A program made the position numbers and the translations under genes. Below are positions 33,936 through 41,636 of a stretch of DNA of 42,774 bases, piece after piece (position 1 is the first letter of the stretch; every line of letters begins with the position of its first letter). Source of the stretch: Spirochaetota bacterium (GTDB lineage Bacteria; Spirochaetota; Spirochaetia; Treponematales; UBA12059); NCBI GenBank assembly GCA_018816345.1, contig JAHIWG010000169.1, forward strand, positions 1 to 42,774, read 5' to 3'. The notes beneath the pieces were generated by a model. That model was not told the DNA's origin. It ran no database searches and saw nothing but the letters and a program-made list of their open reading frames with translations.

Positions 33936-34850
33936 TCAGGAACCCTTCTTCTGGGCTTCCCGGTACTCTTGCAGGCTCATGCCTTCCTTCTCGAAGCCCG
34001 TGAGCCTGGACGGGTAGCGAGTTCCGGGCTCGAGGCCCGAGACGACGAGCACGTCGTCGCCGTAGGGCTTGCCCGTGACTATCTGAGCCTGCCTGAGCGC
34101 GCCGGCCGGGTCGACGACCCACATGACGCTCCTGCCGAAGCGCCTGACTACGAGGCCCTGCGCGACGAACTGGCCTCGGACAGATTCCACCGGCAGGTCC
34201 ATGAAGAGCACTATGCCTATCCTGGCCCCCGGCTGGGCCGCGAAGCGTATCGTCGCGGAGAATAGCCCCGTGGCGTAGTCGGGCTCCGTGGAGACGCCCG
34301 CGAGGCTCCCCTTGAGCCTGGTCCCGTCCGCGGAGCGCGCCATGACGACGGGCCTCTCCATGGCCGCGACCCGGAACGCGTCCTTGTCGCTGAGCGCGGC
34401 GACGAGCCTGAACTCGGACTCGTCCACGACCGTAACGACCGCGGCTCCCGCCTTGACCTCCGCTCCCTGCGTCAGCTGTATCTCCGAGACACGGCCGGCG
34501 ATGCGCGAGCTTACGACGAGCGGGCGGTACGACTCGCCGGGAGCGTCCCGGCCTATCGTCGCCAGGGCCTGTCCCTCGGAGACCGTATCCCCGAGCCGTA
34601 CGTGGATCCTCTCCACGAAGCCCGAGATGCTCGCGGCATGGGCTATGCGCCTCGCGGGCTCCAGGCGGCCGGCGACGCTGATGGAGGTGGTCCGCGTCTC
34701 GACGCTCGAGACGGAGACGAGAGCGTCGGCTCCGCTTCCCTGCCTGGGACGCTGCGCCTGCGTTCCCGGCCCCGCTCCGGCAGGCGCCTGCTGGGCGCCG
34801 GCCGATACCGTCGCGATGAACGCTAGGACGTGGAAGATCGATCTCCGCAT
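33936..34850 (-). CDS. RND membrane fusion (periplasmic adaptor) protein
   Basis: A 304-residue HlyD-family adaptor. The signal peptide is MRRSIFHVLAFIATVSAGAQ; no lipobox Cys is present, so it is soluble or weakly anchored. A short linker leads to the biotinyl-lipoyl-like half motifs (GFVERIHVRLGDTVSEGQAL and GRVSEIQLTQGAEVKAGAAV) directly joined, with almost no alpha-helical hairpin between them. A beta barrel (about 150-225) and a membrane-proximal domain follow. The missing hairpin makes it shorter than AcrA-type adaptors (about 370-400). It is first in the pump operon; GGGAG lies six bases before the ATG. Confidence 0.92.
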   Translation of the reverse strand: MRRSIFHVLAFIATVSAGAQQAPAGAGPGTQAQRPRQGSGADALVSVSSVETRTTSISVAGRLEPARRIAHAASISGFVERIHVRLGDTVSEGQALATIGRDAPGESYRPLVVSSRIAGRVSEIQLTQGAEVKAGAAVVTVVDESEFRLVAALSDKDAFRVAAMERPVVMARSADGTRLKGSLAGVSTEPDYATGLFSATIRFAAQPGARIGIVLFMDLPVESVRGQFVAQGLVVRRFGRSVMWVVDPAGALRQAQIVTGKPYGDDVLVVSGLEPGTRYPSRLTGFEKEGMSLQEYREAQKKGS

Positions 34851-34901
34851 AGGTACTCCCGGAACGCGCGCTGTACTGACGCTATGTCTAGCGAGCCTAC
34901 T

Positions 34902-34928
34902 CTACCATCGAAGGCGAAGAAATGGTAG
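34902..34928. promoter_or_regulatory. operator-like inverted repeat upstream of the efflux operon
   Basis: CTACCAT (34902-34908) and its exact reverse complement ATGGTAG (34922-34928) are separated by 13 bases, so half-site centres lie 20 bases apart, two helical turns. The site is about 50-80 bases upstream of the MFP start, where weak -35/-10 elements (TAGAGT, TAGACA) lie on the minus strand. It fits binding by a dimeric repressor of the kind that controls RND pumps, but no regulator gene is in the window. Confidence 0.5.
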
Positions 34929-34962
34929 CGACGCCGAAACGCCGAGCGGGGCGTCGCTCGGC
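34929..34962. other. two mutually exclusive hairpins
   Basis: CGACGCC (34929-34935) pairs with GGCGTCG (34950-34956), while GCCGAGCG (34941-34948) pairs with CGCTCGGC (34955-34962). The two share bases and cannot form together. They lie between the divergent efflux and bcp genes and could be an alternating leader structure or a chance product of GC-rich DNA. Confidence 0.4.
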
Positions 34963-35045
34963 CGGAGCCGGCGCCTGAGCGCCCGGGGCCCTCCGCCTAG
35001 CCTGCGGGAGCCGTTAGTCAGTATCTTCGCTGACGGAGGCTCATG

Positions 35046-35498
35046 ATGCTCGCAGAAGGATCCCTTGCTCCCGATTTTACCCTCCAGGACGACGAGGGAA
35101 AGCCCGTCTCGCTATCGTCGTACCGCGGCAAGACCGTCGTCGTGTACTTCTATCCCAAGGACGATACGCCCGGTTGCACGAAGGAGGCCTGCGGCTTCCG
35201 CGACGCCTACGACCTGTTCCTGGCCAAGGGCGCGGTCGTCATCGGCGTCAGCCCGGACAAGCCCGCCTCGCACGGCCGCTTCCGCGCCAAGCACGGCCTG
35301 CCCTTCGTCCTCCTGGCCGACCCCGAGCACTCCGTCCTCGAGGCCTACGGCGCGTGGGGCGAGAAGTCCATGTACGGCAAGAAGTACATGGGCGTCGTCC
35401 GCTCGACCGTCGTCGTCGCGCCGGACGGCTCGGTGCTCAAGGCCTTCCCCAAGGTCAGCCCGGAGGGGCACGCCGCGGAGATACTCGCGGAGCTGTGA
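35046..35498 (+). CDS. bcp: thioredoxin-dependent thiol peroxidase (Bcp/PrxQ)
   Basis: A 150-residue cytoplasmic peroxiredoxin that reduces hydrogen peroxide and organic hydroperoxides using thioredoxin. The peroxidatic Cys44 and resolving Cys49 are in KDDTPGCTKEACGFRD, the one-helix C-x4-C arrangement of the Bcp/PrxQ subfamily. The conserved Arg is in RSTVVVAPDGSV. Two ATGs occur in a row (35043, 35046); the second has the better six-base spacing from GGAGG and matches the usual family N-terminus. Length is normal. It is followed after five bases by thpR, so they are likely cotranscribed. Confidence 0.97.
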   Translation: MLAEGSLAPDFTLQDDEGKPVSLSSYRGKTVVVYFYPKDDTPGCTKEACGFRDAYDLFLAKGAVVIGVSPDKPASHGRFRAKHGLPFVLLADPEHSVLEAYGAWGEKSMYGKKYMGVVRSTVVVAPDGSVLKAFPKVSPEGHAAEILAEL

Positions 35499-35503
35499 CG
35501 GCG

Positions 35504-36094
35504 ATGCGCGCGTTCCTGGCCTTGCCGATTCCGCTATCCTGCGCTCTCGCGCTATCGGACGCCTGCGCGCCCTTACGCGCCGCGGCGGCGGGTTGGCGCT
35601 TGATACGGCCCGGGGACATGCATCTGACGCTCGCCTTCCTCGGCGACGTGGACCGGCGCGGGGCCGAAGGCGCGTGCCTGGCCGCGCGGCGCGCCATCGG
35701 CCGGGCCGCCCCGGGCGCGCAGGGGCGCCGATCCGGCATCGACGCGCGCGCCCGCGGGCTCGTCTTCTTTCCCCCGCGGGGGCTCGCCACGGTGCTGGCG
35801 GCGGGCTTAGGCGACGGGGCGCGGGAGATAGCCGCGCTGGCCGACGGCATCGAGCGCGAGCTGGAGCGTGTCGGCGCGGAGACCGGCGTTCCGTTCAGGC
35901 CGCGGGAGCGGCGGCCCTTCCTGCCCCACGTCACGCTGGCCCGCGCGAGGCGGCCCGGGATCGGCGTCCCCGCGCGCGGGCTAGCCGTCCCGTTAGACTG
36001 TCCGTGCCGCCTCGATACCGTCGCGCTCTACCGTTCCGAGCCGGGGCCCGGCGGGCCGCGCTACGAGGCGCTGGAACTGATGACGCTCGGATGA
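35504..36094 (+). CDS. thpR: RNA 2',3'-cyclic phosphodiesterase (2'-5' RNA ligase family)
   Basis: A 196-residue member of the 2H phosphoesterase superfamily. Both HxTx catalytic motifs are present: His40/Thr42 in DMHLTLAFLG and His142/Thr144 in LPHVTLARAR. The N-terminus RAFLALPIP and the YRSEPGPGGPRYE segment are family-typical. The enzyme opens 2',3'-cyclic phosphates at RNA ends; its physiological job in bacteria is unclear. It starts five bases after the bcp stop. The GTG at 35495 is in frame but too close to its GGAG; ATG at 35504 is preferred. The C-terminal half is richer in CGC and GGG codons than its neighbours. Confidence 0.93.
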   Translation: MRAFLALPIPLSCALALSDACAPLRAAAAGWRLIRPGDMHLTLAFLGDVDRRGAEGACLAARRAIGRAAPGAQGRRSGIDARARGLVFFPPRGLATVLAAGLGDGAREIAALADGIERELERVGAETGVPFRPRERRPFLPHVTLARARRPGIGVPARGLAVPLDCPCRLDTVALYRSEPGPGGPRYEALELMTLG

Positions 36095-36119
36095 GGGGCG
36101 GGGGCTTTCCTTCGACCAA

Positions 36120-36159
36120 TCCCGGGGGGCGCGGGGCTCCTCCCGCCCGCGCCTCGGGA
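36120..36159. other. large GC stem-loop after thpR
   Basis: TCCCG (36120-36124) pairs with CGGGA (36155-36159), and GGCGCGGG (36128-36135) with CCCGCGCC (36146-36153), with a small internal bulge and a ten-base loop. It starts 25 bases after the thpR stop and likely ends that transcript or protects its 3' end. No U-tract. Confidence 0.5.
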
Positions 36160-36182
36160 ACGGCCGTCCGTCCGCCGTCGCG

Positions 36183-36212
36183 TTCGCGAAAAACACCCGC
36201 CGGCATTATCAT
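36183..36212 (+). promoter_or_regulatory. possible promoter of the AhpD-like gene
   Basis: A weak TTCGCG (36183-36188), 18-base spacer, and TATCAT (36207-36212) in a locally AT-rich patch. The -10 ends six bases before the ATG at 36219 and there is no Shine-Dalgarno sequence, which would suit a leaderless mRNA. Confidence 0.4.
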
Positions 36213-36218
36213 AGGTAT

Positions 36219-36857
36219 ATGCGCAGGAATAACCCCGTAAAAGGACCAGGCCCGTCGTCCGCCCCCGCGTTCCTCCCCGAGCCGCCCAGGCTCGCGTGGC
36301 CGCTCCGGCTGCTGCTCGGCGCCGTCGAGCGCTCCCTGGGGAAGCGCCTCGTCGCTAACCGCATCCTGGGCTGGTATCCCAAGGCCCTCTTGGGCTCTGG
36401 CCTCCTCGAGGCCTTCATAGCCCACGACGAGCCGGAGGCGCCCCGCCGGCTCCTGGCCATGATACGCCTGTTCGTGTCGTTCCGCGTCTCCTGCGCGTTC
36501 TGCATCGACATGAACGCGCTTCGCTTCGAGGAGGCCGGCCTCTCCGAGGCCGAGGTGGGGGCCCTACGCCTCATGGCCGCCGGCGGCGAGCCGGCTGTAC
36601 CGGGCTCCTTCTCCGAGGGCGAGCTCGCGGCGCTGCGCTACGCCGCGTCCGCCACTTCCACGCCCGTCGCCTTCGACGCCGGCGACGTCGCCCTCGTGCG
36701 CGAGCTCTACGGGGAGCGAGGCATGGTCATCGTCGCCAGCACCGCGGCCCAGGTCAATTTCTGGGCCCGCCTCATCCAGTCCCTGGGCGTGGCGCCCGCC
36801 GGCTTCTCCGAGGGCTGCGCCGTCCTCCGCCTGGACGAGTACGGCACCGTGAGGTAG
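36219..36857 (+). CDS. AhpD-like (carboxymuconolactone decarboxylase fold) protein
   Basis: A 212-residue helical protein. The core, about residues 75-200, has the AhpD-type redox motif: Cys92 and Cys95 in FVSFRVSCAFCIDMNALRF. The usual pattern is C-x-x-C-x-x-x-H; here the position four after the second Cys is Asn rather than His, which may lower peroxidase activity. The N-terminal 70 residues (LAWPLRLLLGAVERSLG) are an extra helical segment. AhpD-type proteins reduce peroxides with a lipoyl partner. Proximity to bcp suggests a shared oxidative-stress theme. No ribosome site precedes the ATG; a -10 lies six bases before it. Confidence 0.8.
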   Translation: MRRNNPVKGPGPSSAPAFLPEPPRLAWPLRLLLGAVERSLGKRLVANRILGWYPKALLGSGLLEAFIAHDEPEAPRRLLAMIRLFVSFRVSCAFCIDMNALRFEEAGLSEAEVGALRLMAAGGEPAVPGSFSEGELAALRYAASATSTPVAFDAGDVALVRELYGERGMVIVASTAAQVNFWARLIQSLGVAPAGFSEGCAVLRLDEYGTVR

Positions 36858-37149
36858 CCGGCCCAAAGAAACGCCTGGATGCGACGGCCGTGAGGTCCCG
36901 GCGATATCTCCCGGGAAAGCGCCGGGCGGTCCGGCCGCGCGTCCGAGCGCGCCAGCGGAGGCGAGGCCCGCGTCATGCGAATGCGTACATTCGCGCCGTC
37001 GAGCGCCGCCGAGCGGCCGTCGCGCTGTTCCGGGGCTTCGGTCCGGCGGCGCTAGCCGCCGGACACCCTTCGGGTCCCCTCCCATCGCTACCGCGGGGGG
37101 CGTTCGCGGGAGCGGATCCCGCGTAGGATACGACGGATAGGACGTTCCA
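36858..37149. other. 292-base gap with a perfect hairpin
   Basis: No convincing gene. The stem-loop GTCCGGCGGC (37041-37050), loop GCTA, GCCGCCGGAC (37055-37064) has a perfect ten-base stem. A smaller ACCC-TTC-GGGT follows, then GCGGGA and TCCCGC near 37107-37123. No U-tract. The remainder shows only GC-rich sequence without tRNA-like or repeat structure. Confidence 0.5.
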
Positions 37150-37481
37150 ATGCCGAAACCGCTTAGCCAGCGCGAGAAGCGCGCGCGCCTCTTCGAGCGT
37201 GTAGCCATACCGTACGCCTGGTTCTTCGCCGGTCAGACGCGGTCGTACGCCGGGTGCTTCGAGCCCGGCCGTTCCGCGTCGCCCGATCCGGCCGGCGAGC
37301 GCGCACTGGACATAGGCTACAATGCCGGCGCCTATTTACCAGCATCGTCGAGTATGTCGAGATGGGTGATTGCTTCCATTTCTTCCGCGCCGTGCAGGAC
37401 GGGCTACGGGAGGTATTCGCATCGCTCACGGTCGTACGGGCGGGCAGTCAGGCCGCCTGGTACATCCGCGACGCGCGGTGA
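37150..37481 (+). pseudogene. class I SAM-dependent methyltransferase, internally deleted
   Basis: Two pieces of one methyltransferase lie in different frames. The 5' piece starts at ATG 37150 (MPKPLSQREKRARLFERVAI, then PYAWFFAGQTRSY) and reaches ERALDIGYNAGAYL at about 37338, where the SAM-binding Asp-Ile-Gly-x-x-x-Gly motif I is already damaged. The 3' piece, in the +2 shifted frame, begins near 37330 (SIVEYVEMGDCFHFFRAVQD, then GLREVF) and ends AAWYIRDAR at 37481. About 100-130 residues expected between them are missing. Full-length relatives are about 230 residues. This is a dead gene with a deletion and frameshift. It could have methylated a small molecule or quinone. Confidence 0.75.
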
Positions 37482-37663
37482 GCCGAGGAGTGTTTATCCC
37501 GGTCGCGGCTTTCTTGATGCTGTAGCTCGAGTCGTCGGGGCTTGGTTCTTGACCTTCAGTTCGTTTCAGTACCCCTCGATACCGAGCCCAACATCGTCAC
37601 CTCCCCCGTCCACCCGGTTAATGCGGGCGAAGGGGGGAAGGTTGCCCTCCGCCGAGTGCCCCG
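37482..37663. other. gap after the pseudogene
   Basis: No gene supported. On the minus strand, just past the lipoprotein stop, GGCGGAGGG and CCCTTCGCC (37610-37645 region) can form a nine-base stem with one G-U pair, a possible weak end structure for that gene. Confidence 0.35.
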
Positions 37664-39481
37664 CTAGAATCTGCGGACCGGCCAAGCTACATAGCCACTG
37701 TCGATATAGCCTTTCCAGGTTTGATTCCAACTCGAATCCGAGCTTCTTAATATCCAGCTCCGATCGTAATTATATTGCGATGAGGATACAACGCCGTAGC
37801 CATGTACGAACTCTGTTCCGGACAACCTGGTTCTCATCTCCGTAACCTCGTCCTTGCTCGGCAGGAACCAGTCGGCATAACCGCCAAGGCCATATTCACG
37901 GCAGGCTCGCGCCCAGTATCCGCCTTCTCCGCAGGCGGCGATGATAGCGTCCGTATTAGCCTGGCCGGTACCGACGACGACACCGTCGGCTCCGGGAATG
38001 GAGGTATAAGTCCAGGGGGAGATAGCCCAGAATTGGCCCGACCCGACGGTGATATAAGCAGGAGAGACCTCCATGTAACGCCATCCGTCTGAGTAGGAGC
38101 CTTTGTCGTAGAAGAGCTTTCCGCCTGCAGGCCCAGTAGCCCCTGTCGAGAAGGCAATCGTCGTCGCGGTAAAGGTATCTTCGGCGCCCTGGCCGTCGGC
38201 TGCTCTAGCGGTGATGGTAGCCGAGCCGCTTCCTGCGCCGGTCACGAGGCTGTCGACGACGGTAGCGACGGTTGCATTGCTCGTGATCCAGGAAATGCCT
38301 GGATCGGTAGCCGTCTCCGGCGATACCGCGTAGGCGAGGCTTTCAGAGGATCCGGGTAGGAAGGTCGCCGAAGGTTTGCTTAAGCTTATCGATAATACCT
38401 TGATACCCACCATGCCCGAGCCTGCCGGGGAAGCAGCGCTGGAGCCCGTTACGTTCTTCGCTACGACCCAAACGTATTGTGTCGAGTAATTAGGGAGATC
38501 AGTCAACGTGCAGGACGTAGTAGTCAGGTCCGTCGGTCCATTGGGCGTCGCCGGTTTGGAATTGGTAGAATTATAATAAAGATCATAAAATATAGAACTC
38601 CCGCTAACGGCCGGCCAGGAGACGGCCAACTTCCCGCTACCAGCCGCGTATCCTATGGAGGCGACGCTCGGGGCGACGGGCGTCGCGGGTATGGTCGAGA
38701 AGGAGACCTGGGTGCCATAGCCGGTGGAAATGCCGTTGGACGCGTAGGCCCTGACGTAGTATAGGCTCCCGGCAGTCAATCCTGTCATATAGTCGGTAAA
38801 GACGCCCGTGCCTATTCCCGCGTCCAGCTGCGTATTGTCTTCGACTGTAGGATTCGGCGACGTGCTCCAGCAGATGCCTCGCGCCGTCACCGGGACGCCG
38901 CCGTCGTCCGTGATGTTGCCTCCGCCCGTGGCCGACGTGGTCGATATGTTCGTGACCGCGCTCGTGGTCAGGCTCACGGCCCAGCCGGCGCCTTTTAAGT
39001 CGAGGTCGAACGAAGGGTTCGCGTAGTCGTTTGTCGGGATCCTTAAGCTGGCTGCCTTCGCTCCCTCGGAGCTCGGTTGGAATCGTATCTTGAAGGACGA
39101 TGACTCGTTCGTAGCTATGCTGGCGGCCGGCGCCTTGTTCAGGGAGAACGTCGCGTCCGGGGTTCCTGAGGCCATGGTCAAGCGGATGCCCTGCGTGTCG
39201 ATCGTCAGCGCGCTCTTCCCTATGTTCTTTATCACGATCTCGATATCGCAGTAGCTCCCGACGGAGATCTGGTTGAAGTCGAGGCTCGTCCCATCCGCTA
39301 GAGGAGTGTCGTCCTTGCTCAATGAGATTGTTGGCGATACCGTCTCTGACTTTATCGCGTCGACCTTCTCGATCAGGCCGTTCTCGCACCCAGCGAGAGC
39401 CAGAACGCAAATGCATAGCGAGAAGGCTGGCAGTCGCGCGCTAGCGGGTATCGTCGGCTGTTGTCTATTGCCACTTATCAT
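37664..39481 (-). CDS. multidomain surface lipoprotein with FN3-like, BIG2 and DUF1566 domains
   Basis: A 605-residue lipoprotein with lipobox LALAGC (Cys32). The domain order as I read it is: choice-of-anchor D-like (about 45-165, FDLDLKGAGWAV at its end); a fibronectin-III-like repeat (170-265, ICWSTSPNPTVED and YYVRAYASNG); a second FN3 repeat (270-365); BIG2 (370-445, SWITSNATVATV); and a C-terminal DUF1566/Lcl domain (455-605) with DWFLPSKDEVTEM and the final VAWPVRRF. Such proteins are displayed at the cell surface and bind glycans or partners. DNA here is clearly AT-richer than its surroundings (for example near 38559-38590), suggesting horizontal gain. GGGAG precedes the ATG. Confidence 0.85.
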   Translation of the reverse strand: MISGNRQQPTIPASARLPAFSLCICVLALAGCENGLIEKVDAIKSETVSPTISLSKDDTPLADGTSLDFNQISVGSYCDIEIVIKNIGKSALTIDTQGIRLTMASGTPDATFSLNKAPAASIATNESSSFKIRFQPSSEGAKAASLRIPTNDYANPSFDLDLKGAGWAVSLTTSAVTNISTTSATGGGNITDDGGVPVTARGICWSTSPNPTVEDNTQLDAGIGTGVFTDYMTGLTAGSLYYVRAYASNGISTGYGTQVSFSTIPATPVAPSVASIGYAAGSGKLAVSWPAVSGSSIFYDLYYNSTNSKPATPNGPTDLTTTSCTLTDLPNYSTQYVWVVAKNVTGSSAASPAGSGMVGIKVLSISLSKPSATFLPGSSESLAYAVSPETATDPGISWITSNATVATVVDSLVTGAGSGSATITARAADGQGAEDTFTATTIAFSTGATGPAGGKLFYDKGSYSDGWRYMEVSPAYITVGSGQFWAISPWTYTSIPGADGVVVGTGQANTDAIIAACGEGGYWARACREYGLGGYADWFLPSKDEVTEMRTRLSGTEFVHGYGVVSSSQYNYDRSWILRSSDSSWNQTWKGYIDSGYVAWPVRRF

Positions 39482-39557
39482 ATTGACTCCCTCATCGGCG
39501 TCGGATTTTTTGCGTCTCCTCGGCGCGTAGCCGTAACGGGTACGCTCGACTCCCAGC

Positions 39558-41636
39558 TCAGAACCATAGCACTTCCGCGGTCTGCGCCTCGGCCGCCCTC
39601 GTGCCGCCGGGTACGGCCAGCGCCAGCGAGGCGTAGCGATCGGCCGTCCCCGGGTCTAGCTGCCTGACTTTTATAAGGGTAGCGGTAACCTCGTCGAGCC
39701 TGCCCATCGCGGAGGCGACGCGGGCGATGTTGACGAGGAGGCGGGGATTGTCCGGGCTCTGCTTGGCGGCCTGCTGGTAGTAGGAGTAGGCGCCCTTGAG
39801 GTCGGAGCGGATGAAGGCTATGTTGCCCAGGTTGACGACGGCTGCCAGGAGGCCGTCCTTGGCCGCCGCCTTGAAGTCCTGCTCGGCCTCGGCGTACATG
39901 CCGTACTTGCCGTAGACGGTGCCCCGGGCGTTGCGCGACTTGGCGTCCTTGACGGGGCCGAGGCTCGCCAGCCGCATGGACAGCTCGGCCTTGACCACCT
40001 TGTCTAGCTCGGCGGCGAAGGACTTCCTGACGACGGACGCGGCGGGCGGCGCGACCGTGGAGCGGTCGGCGGGGAGCCCGACGGGCGGGTAGGACTTCCA
40101 GGCCTCGTGCACGGGGTAGACGGCGGCCAGCCCCTTGGCCGAGGCGTCGCGCCATTGGGCGGCGGCCTTGCGCCAGGCGTCGGTGAAGCCCGATTCGCGC
40201 ATGGTGGTCTCTATGGGGAGCCAGAGCCTGCCGTCGAAGGCGATCAGCTCGCGATCGTCGAATGCCCGGGCGCCCGGGTCGCTCGGCCTGATCCCGAGGT
40301 CTACGGCGATGAAGATATGGCCGGGCACGGTGACGAGGGCGGTCTCGATGCCGGCCGCCTCGAAGCAGGAGGCGTAGAGCACCGACAGGTCGGCGCAGTC
40401 CCCGGCGCGGTAGCCCAGGGTCTGGCGGGGGAACTTGAGGCTGTCCACGGCGGCCGCGTCGAGGACGGCCCGGGCGAAGGGGCGGTTGGGGCTGAGCACG
40501 TAGCTGATGCCGTAGGCGCGCAGTCCCTCGTGGAAGGCGATGGCGGCCTGGAGGTTCTCGTTGACCTCGGGATTGCGGGCGTCCTTGGTAGCGGCGGCTA
40601 TATTGCCGGACAGGTCGAGCACCCAGGGGTCCTTGCTGGAGACGAAGGCGGCGGCCTTGCGGTCGTCGTCCCAGGTCAGGGCGTTGCGGTCGTAGACGAG
40701 CACCGTGGAGGTCTTGGACTGCGTCGAGTCGGTCCCGTACTCGACGACGACCTCCGCGTTGACCTTGGTGGCCTCGGTGACGGACAGGATGCCGTCGTTG
40801 AAGAGCCCGTACAGGGGCACGTCGACGACCTGTCCCGGGGCTATCCTCTCGAACGCGGCGCATTCCTTGGGCGCGTCCATGTATTGCCTGATGATGAAGC
40901 TGACCCGTACGTTAGTAGCCGTCCTCTTGCCGGTATTGACCAGCTGCACGGCGCCGACGGGGTTCTCGTCGTAGAACGACCGGAATATGGGGAAGACGTT
41001 CTTGACGTCCACGGTCCTGAACTCGAAGAGGCGGAGACCCTGCGAGCGCGCCTCCGGGAGGGCGTAGGTCAGGCCGAGGGTCGCCCCGAAGCCGCCGTAC
41101 AGGCCGAACATGTAGGTGAAGCCGGCGTCGAGCCGGGCGGAGAGCGCGTCGGTGATGCGGAGGTCGAGGCCCGCCCCGGCGCGGGCGGCCGCGTAGGGCA
41201 CGCTCTCGCCGGCCGTGACGCTGCCTATCGCCACTCCTCCGTCGAGGAAGCCCCTCAGGGTGAGGGGCGGCGCGAGGGCGAAGCCCATGCCGGCTCCCGC
41301 CATGATCGACGCCTCGCTCAGCGAGCCCGGCACCGCTACGCCCTGGTACGGTAGGAACCCTCCGGTCGAATAGGCGCCCGCGAGCCTCAGCGCGAGGGGG
41401 ATGCCCGCGGGCGGGGCGTACTCGAGCCCGATCGAGCCGCCCCAGGCCGCCGCGAAATCCTCGTTGGGGCCGAAGCTCCCGGAGGTGAGCGGCACGGTGA
41501 GCATGGGAGCCGCCGTAACGGTCAGCGTCGAGCCGGAACCCGGCTGGGCGGAGGCGCTACCGGCCGCGAGGATCGACGCGGCTACGACTACGGCGAGGCG
41601 AGCTCGGGGCGAAAGGGGCGGGCAGGGATTAGGCAA
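39558..41636 (-). CDS. exported barrel/transglutaminase-like/TPR protein
   Basis: A 692-residue exported protein from a TTG at 41636 with GGAGG six bases upstream. The signal peptide is about residues 12-31 (VVVAASILAAGSASA). Residues 35-190 alternate in the manner of outer-membrane beta strands (AAWGGSIGLEYAPPAGI, YMFGLYGGFGATLGLTYALP). A central beta-rich part (200-330) is followed by a transglutaminase-like cysteine domain: Cys414 in YRAGDCADLSVLYASC, His440 in VPGHIFIAVD and an Asp in AFDGRLWLP. TPR helices fill about 565-680. It may process or crosslink envelope proteins, or be a structural member using only the fold. A TATAAG -10-like element lies at 41680-41675. Confidence 0.82.
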   Translation of the reverse strand: MPNPCPPLSPRARLAVVVAASILAAGSASAQPGSGSTLTVTAAPMLTVPLTSGSFGPNEDFAAAWGGSIGLEYAPPAGIPLALRLAGAYSTGGFLPYQGVAVPGSLSEASIMAGAGMGFALAPPLTLRGFLDGGVAIGSVTAGESVPYAAARAGAGLDLRITDALSARLDAGFTYMFGLYGGFGATLGLTYALPEARSQGLRLFEFRTVDVKNVFPIFRSFYDENPVGAVQLVNTGKRTATNVRVSFIIRQYMDAPKECAAFERIAPGQVVDVPLYGLFNDGILSVTEATKVNAEVVVEYGTDSTQSKTSTVLVYDRNALTWDDDRKAAAFVSSKDPWVLDLSGNIAAATKDARNPEVNENLQAAIAFHEGLRAYGISYVLSPNRPFARAVLDAAAVDSLKFPRQTLGYRAGDCADLSVLYASCFEAAGIETALVTVPGHIFIAVDLGIRPSDPGARAFDDRELIAFDGRLWLPIETTMRESGFTDAWRKAAAQWRDASAKGLAAVYPVHEAWKSYPPVGLPADRSTVAPPAASVVRKSFAAELDKVVKAELSMRLASLGPVKDAKSRNARGTVYGKYGMYAEAEQDFKAAAKDGLLAAVVNLGNIAFIRSDLKGAYSYYQQAAKQSPDNPRLLVNIARVASAMGRLDEVTATLIKVRQLDPGTADRYASLALAVPGGTRAAEAQTAEVLWF

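Noticed and set aside
36858-37149. tRNA or small RNA gene in the gap
   Set aside because: No cloverleaf with acceptor stem and T-loop sequence could be found; only hairpins of GC-rich DNA.
39478-40863. 461-residue minus-strand open frame
   Set aside because: Very Arg/Gly/Pro-rich and fully inside the transglutaminase-like gene in another frame; a shadow.
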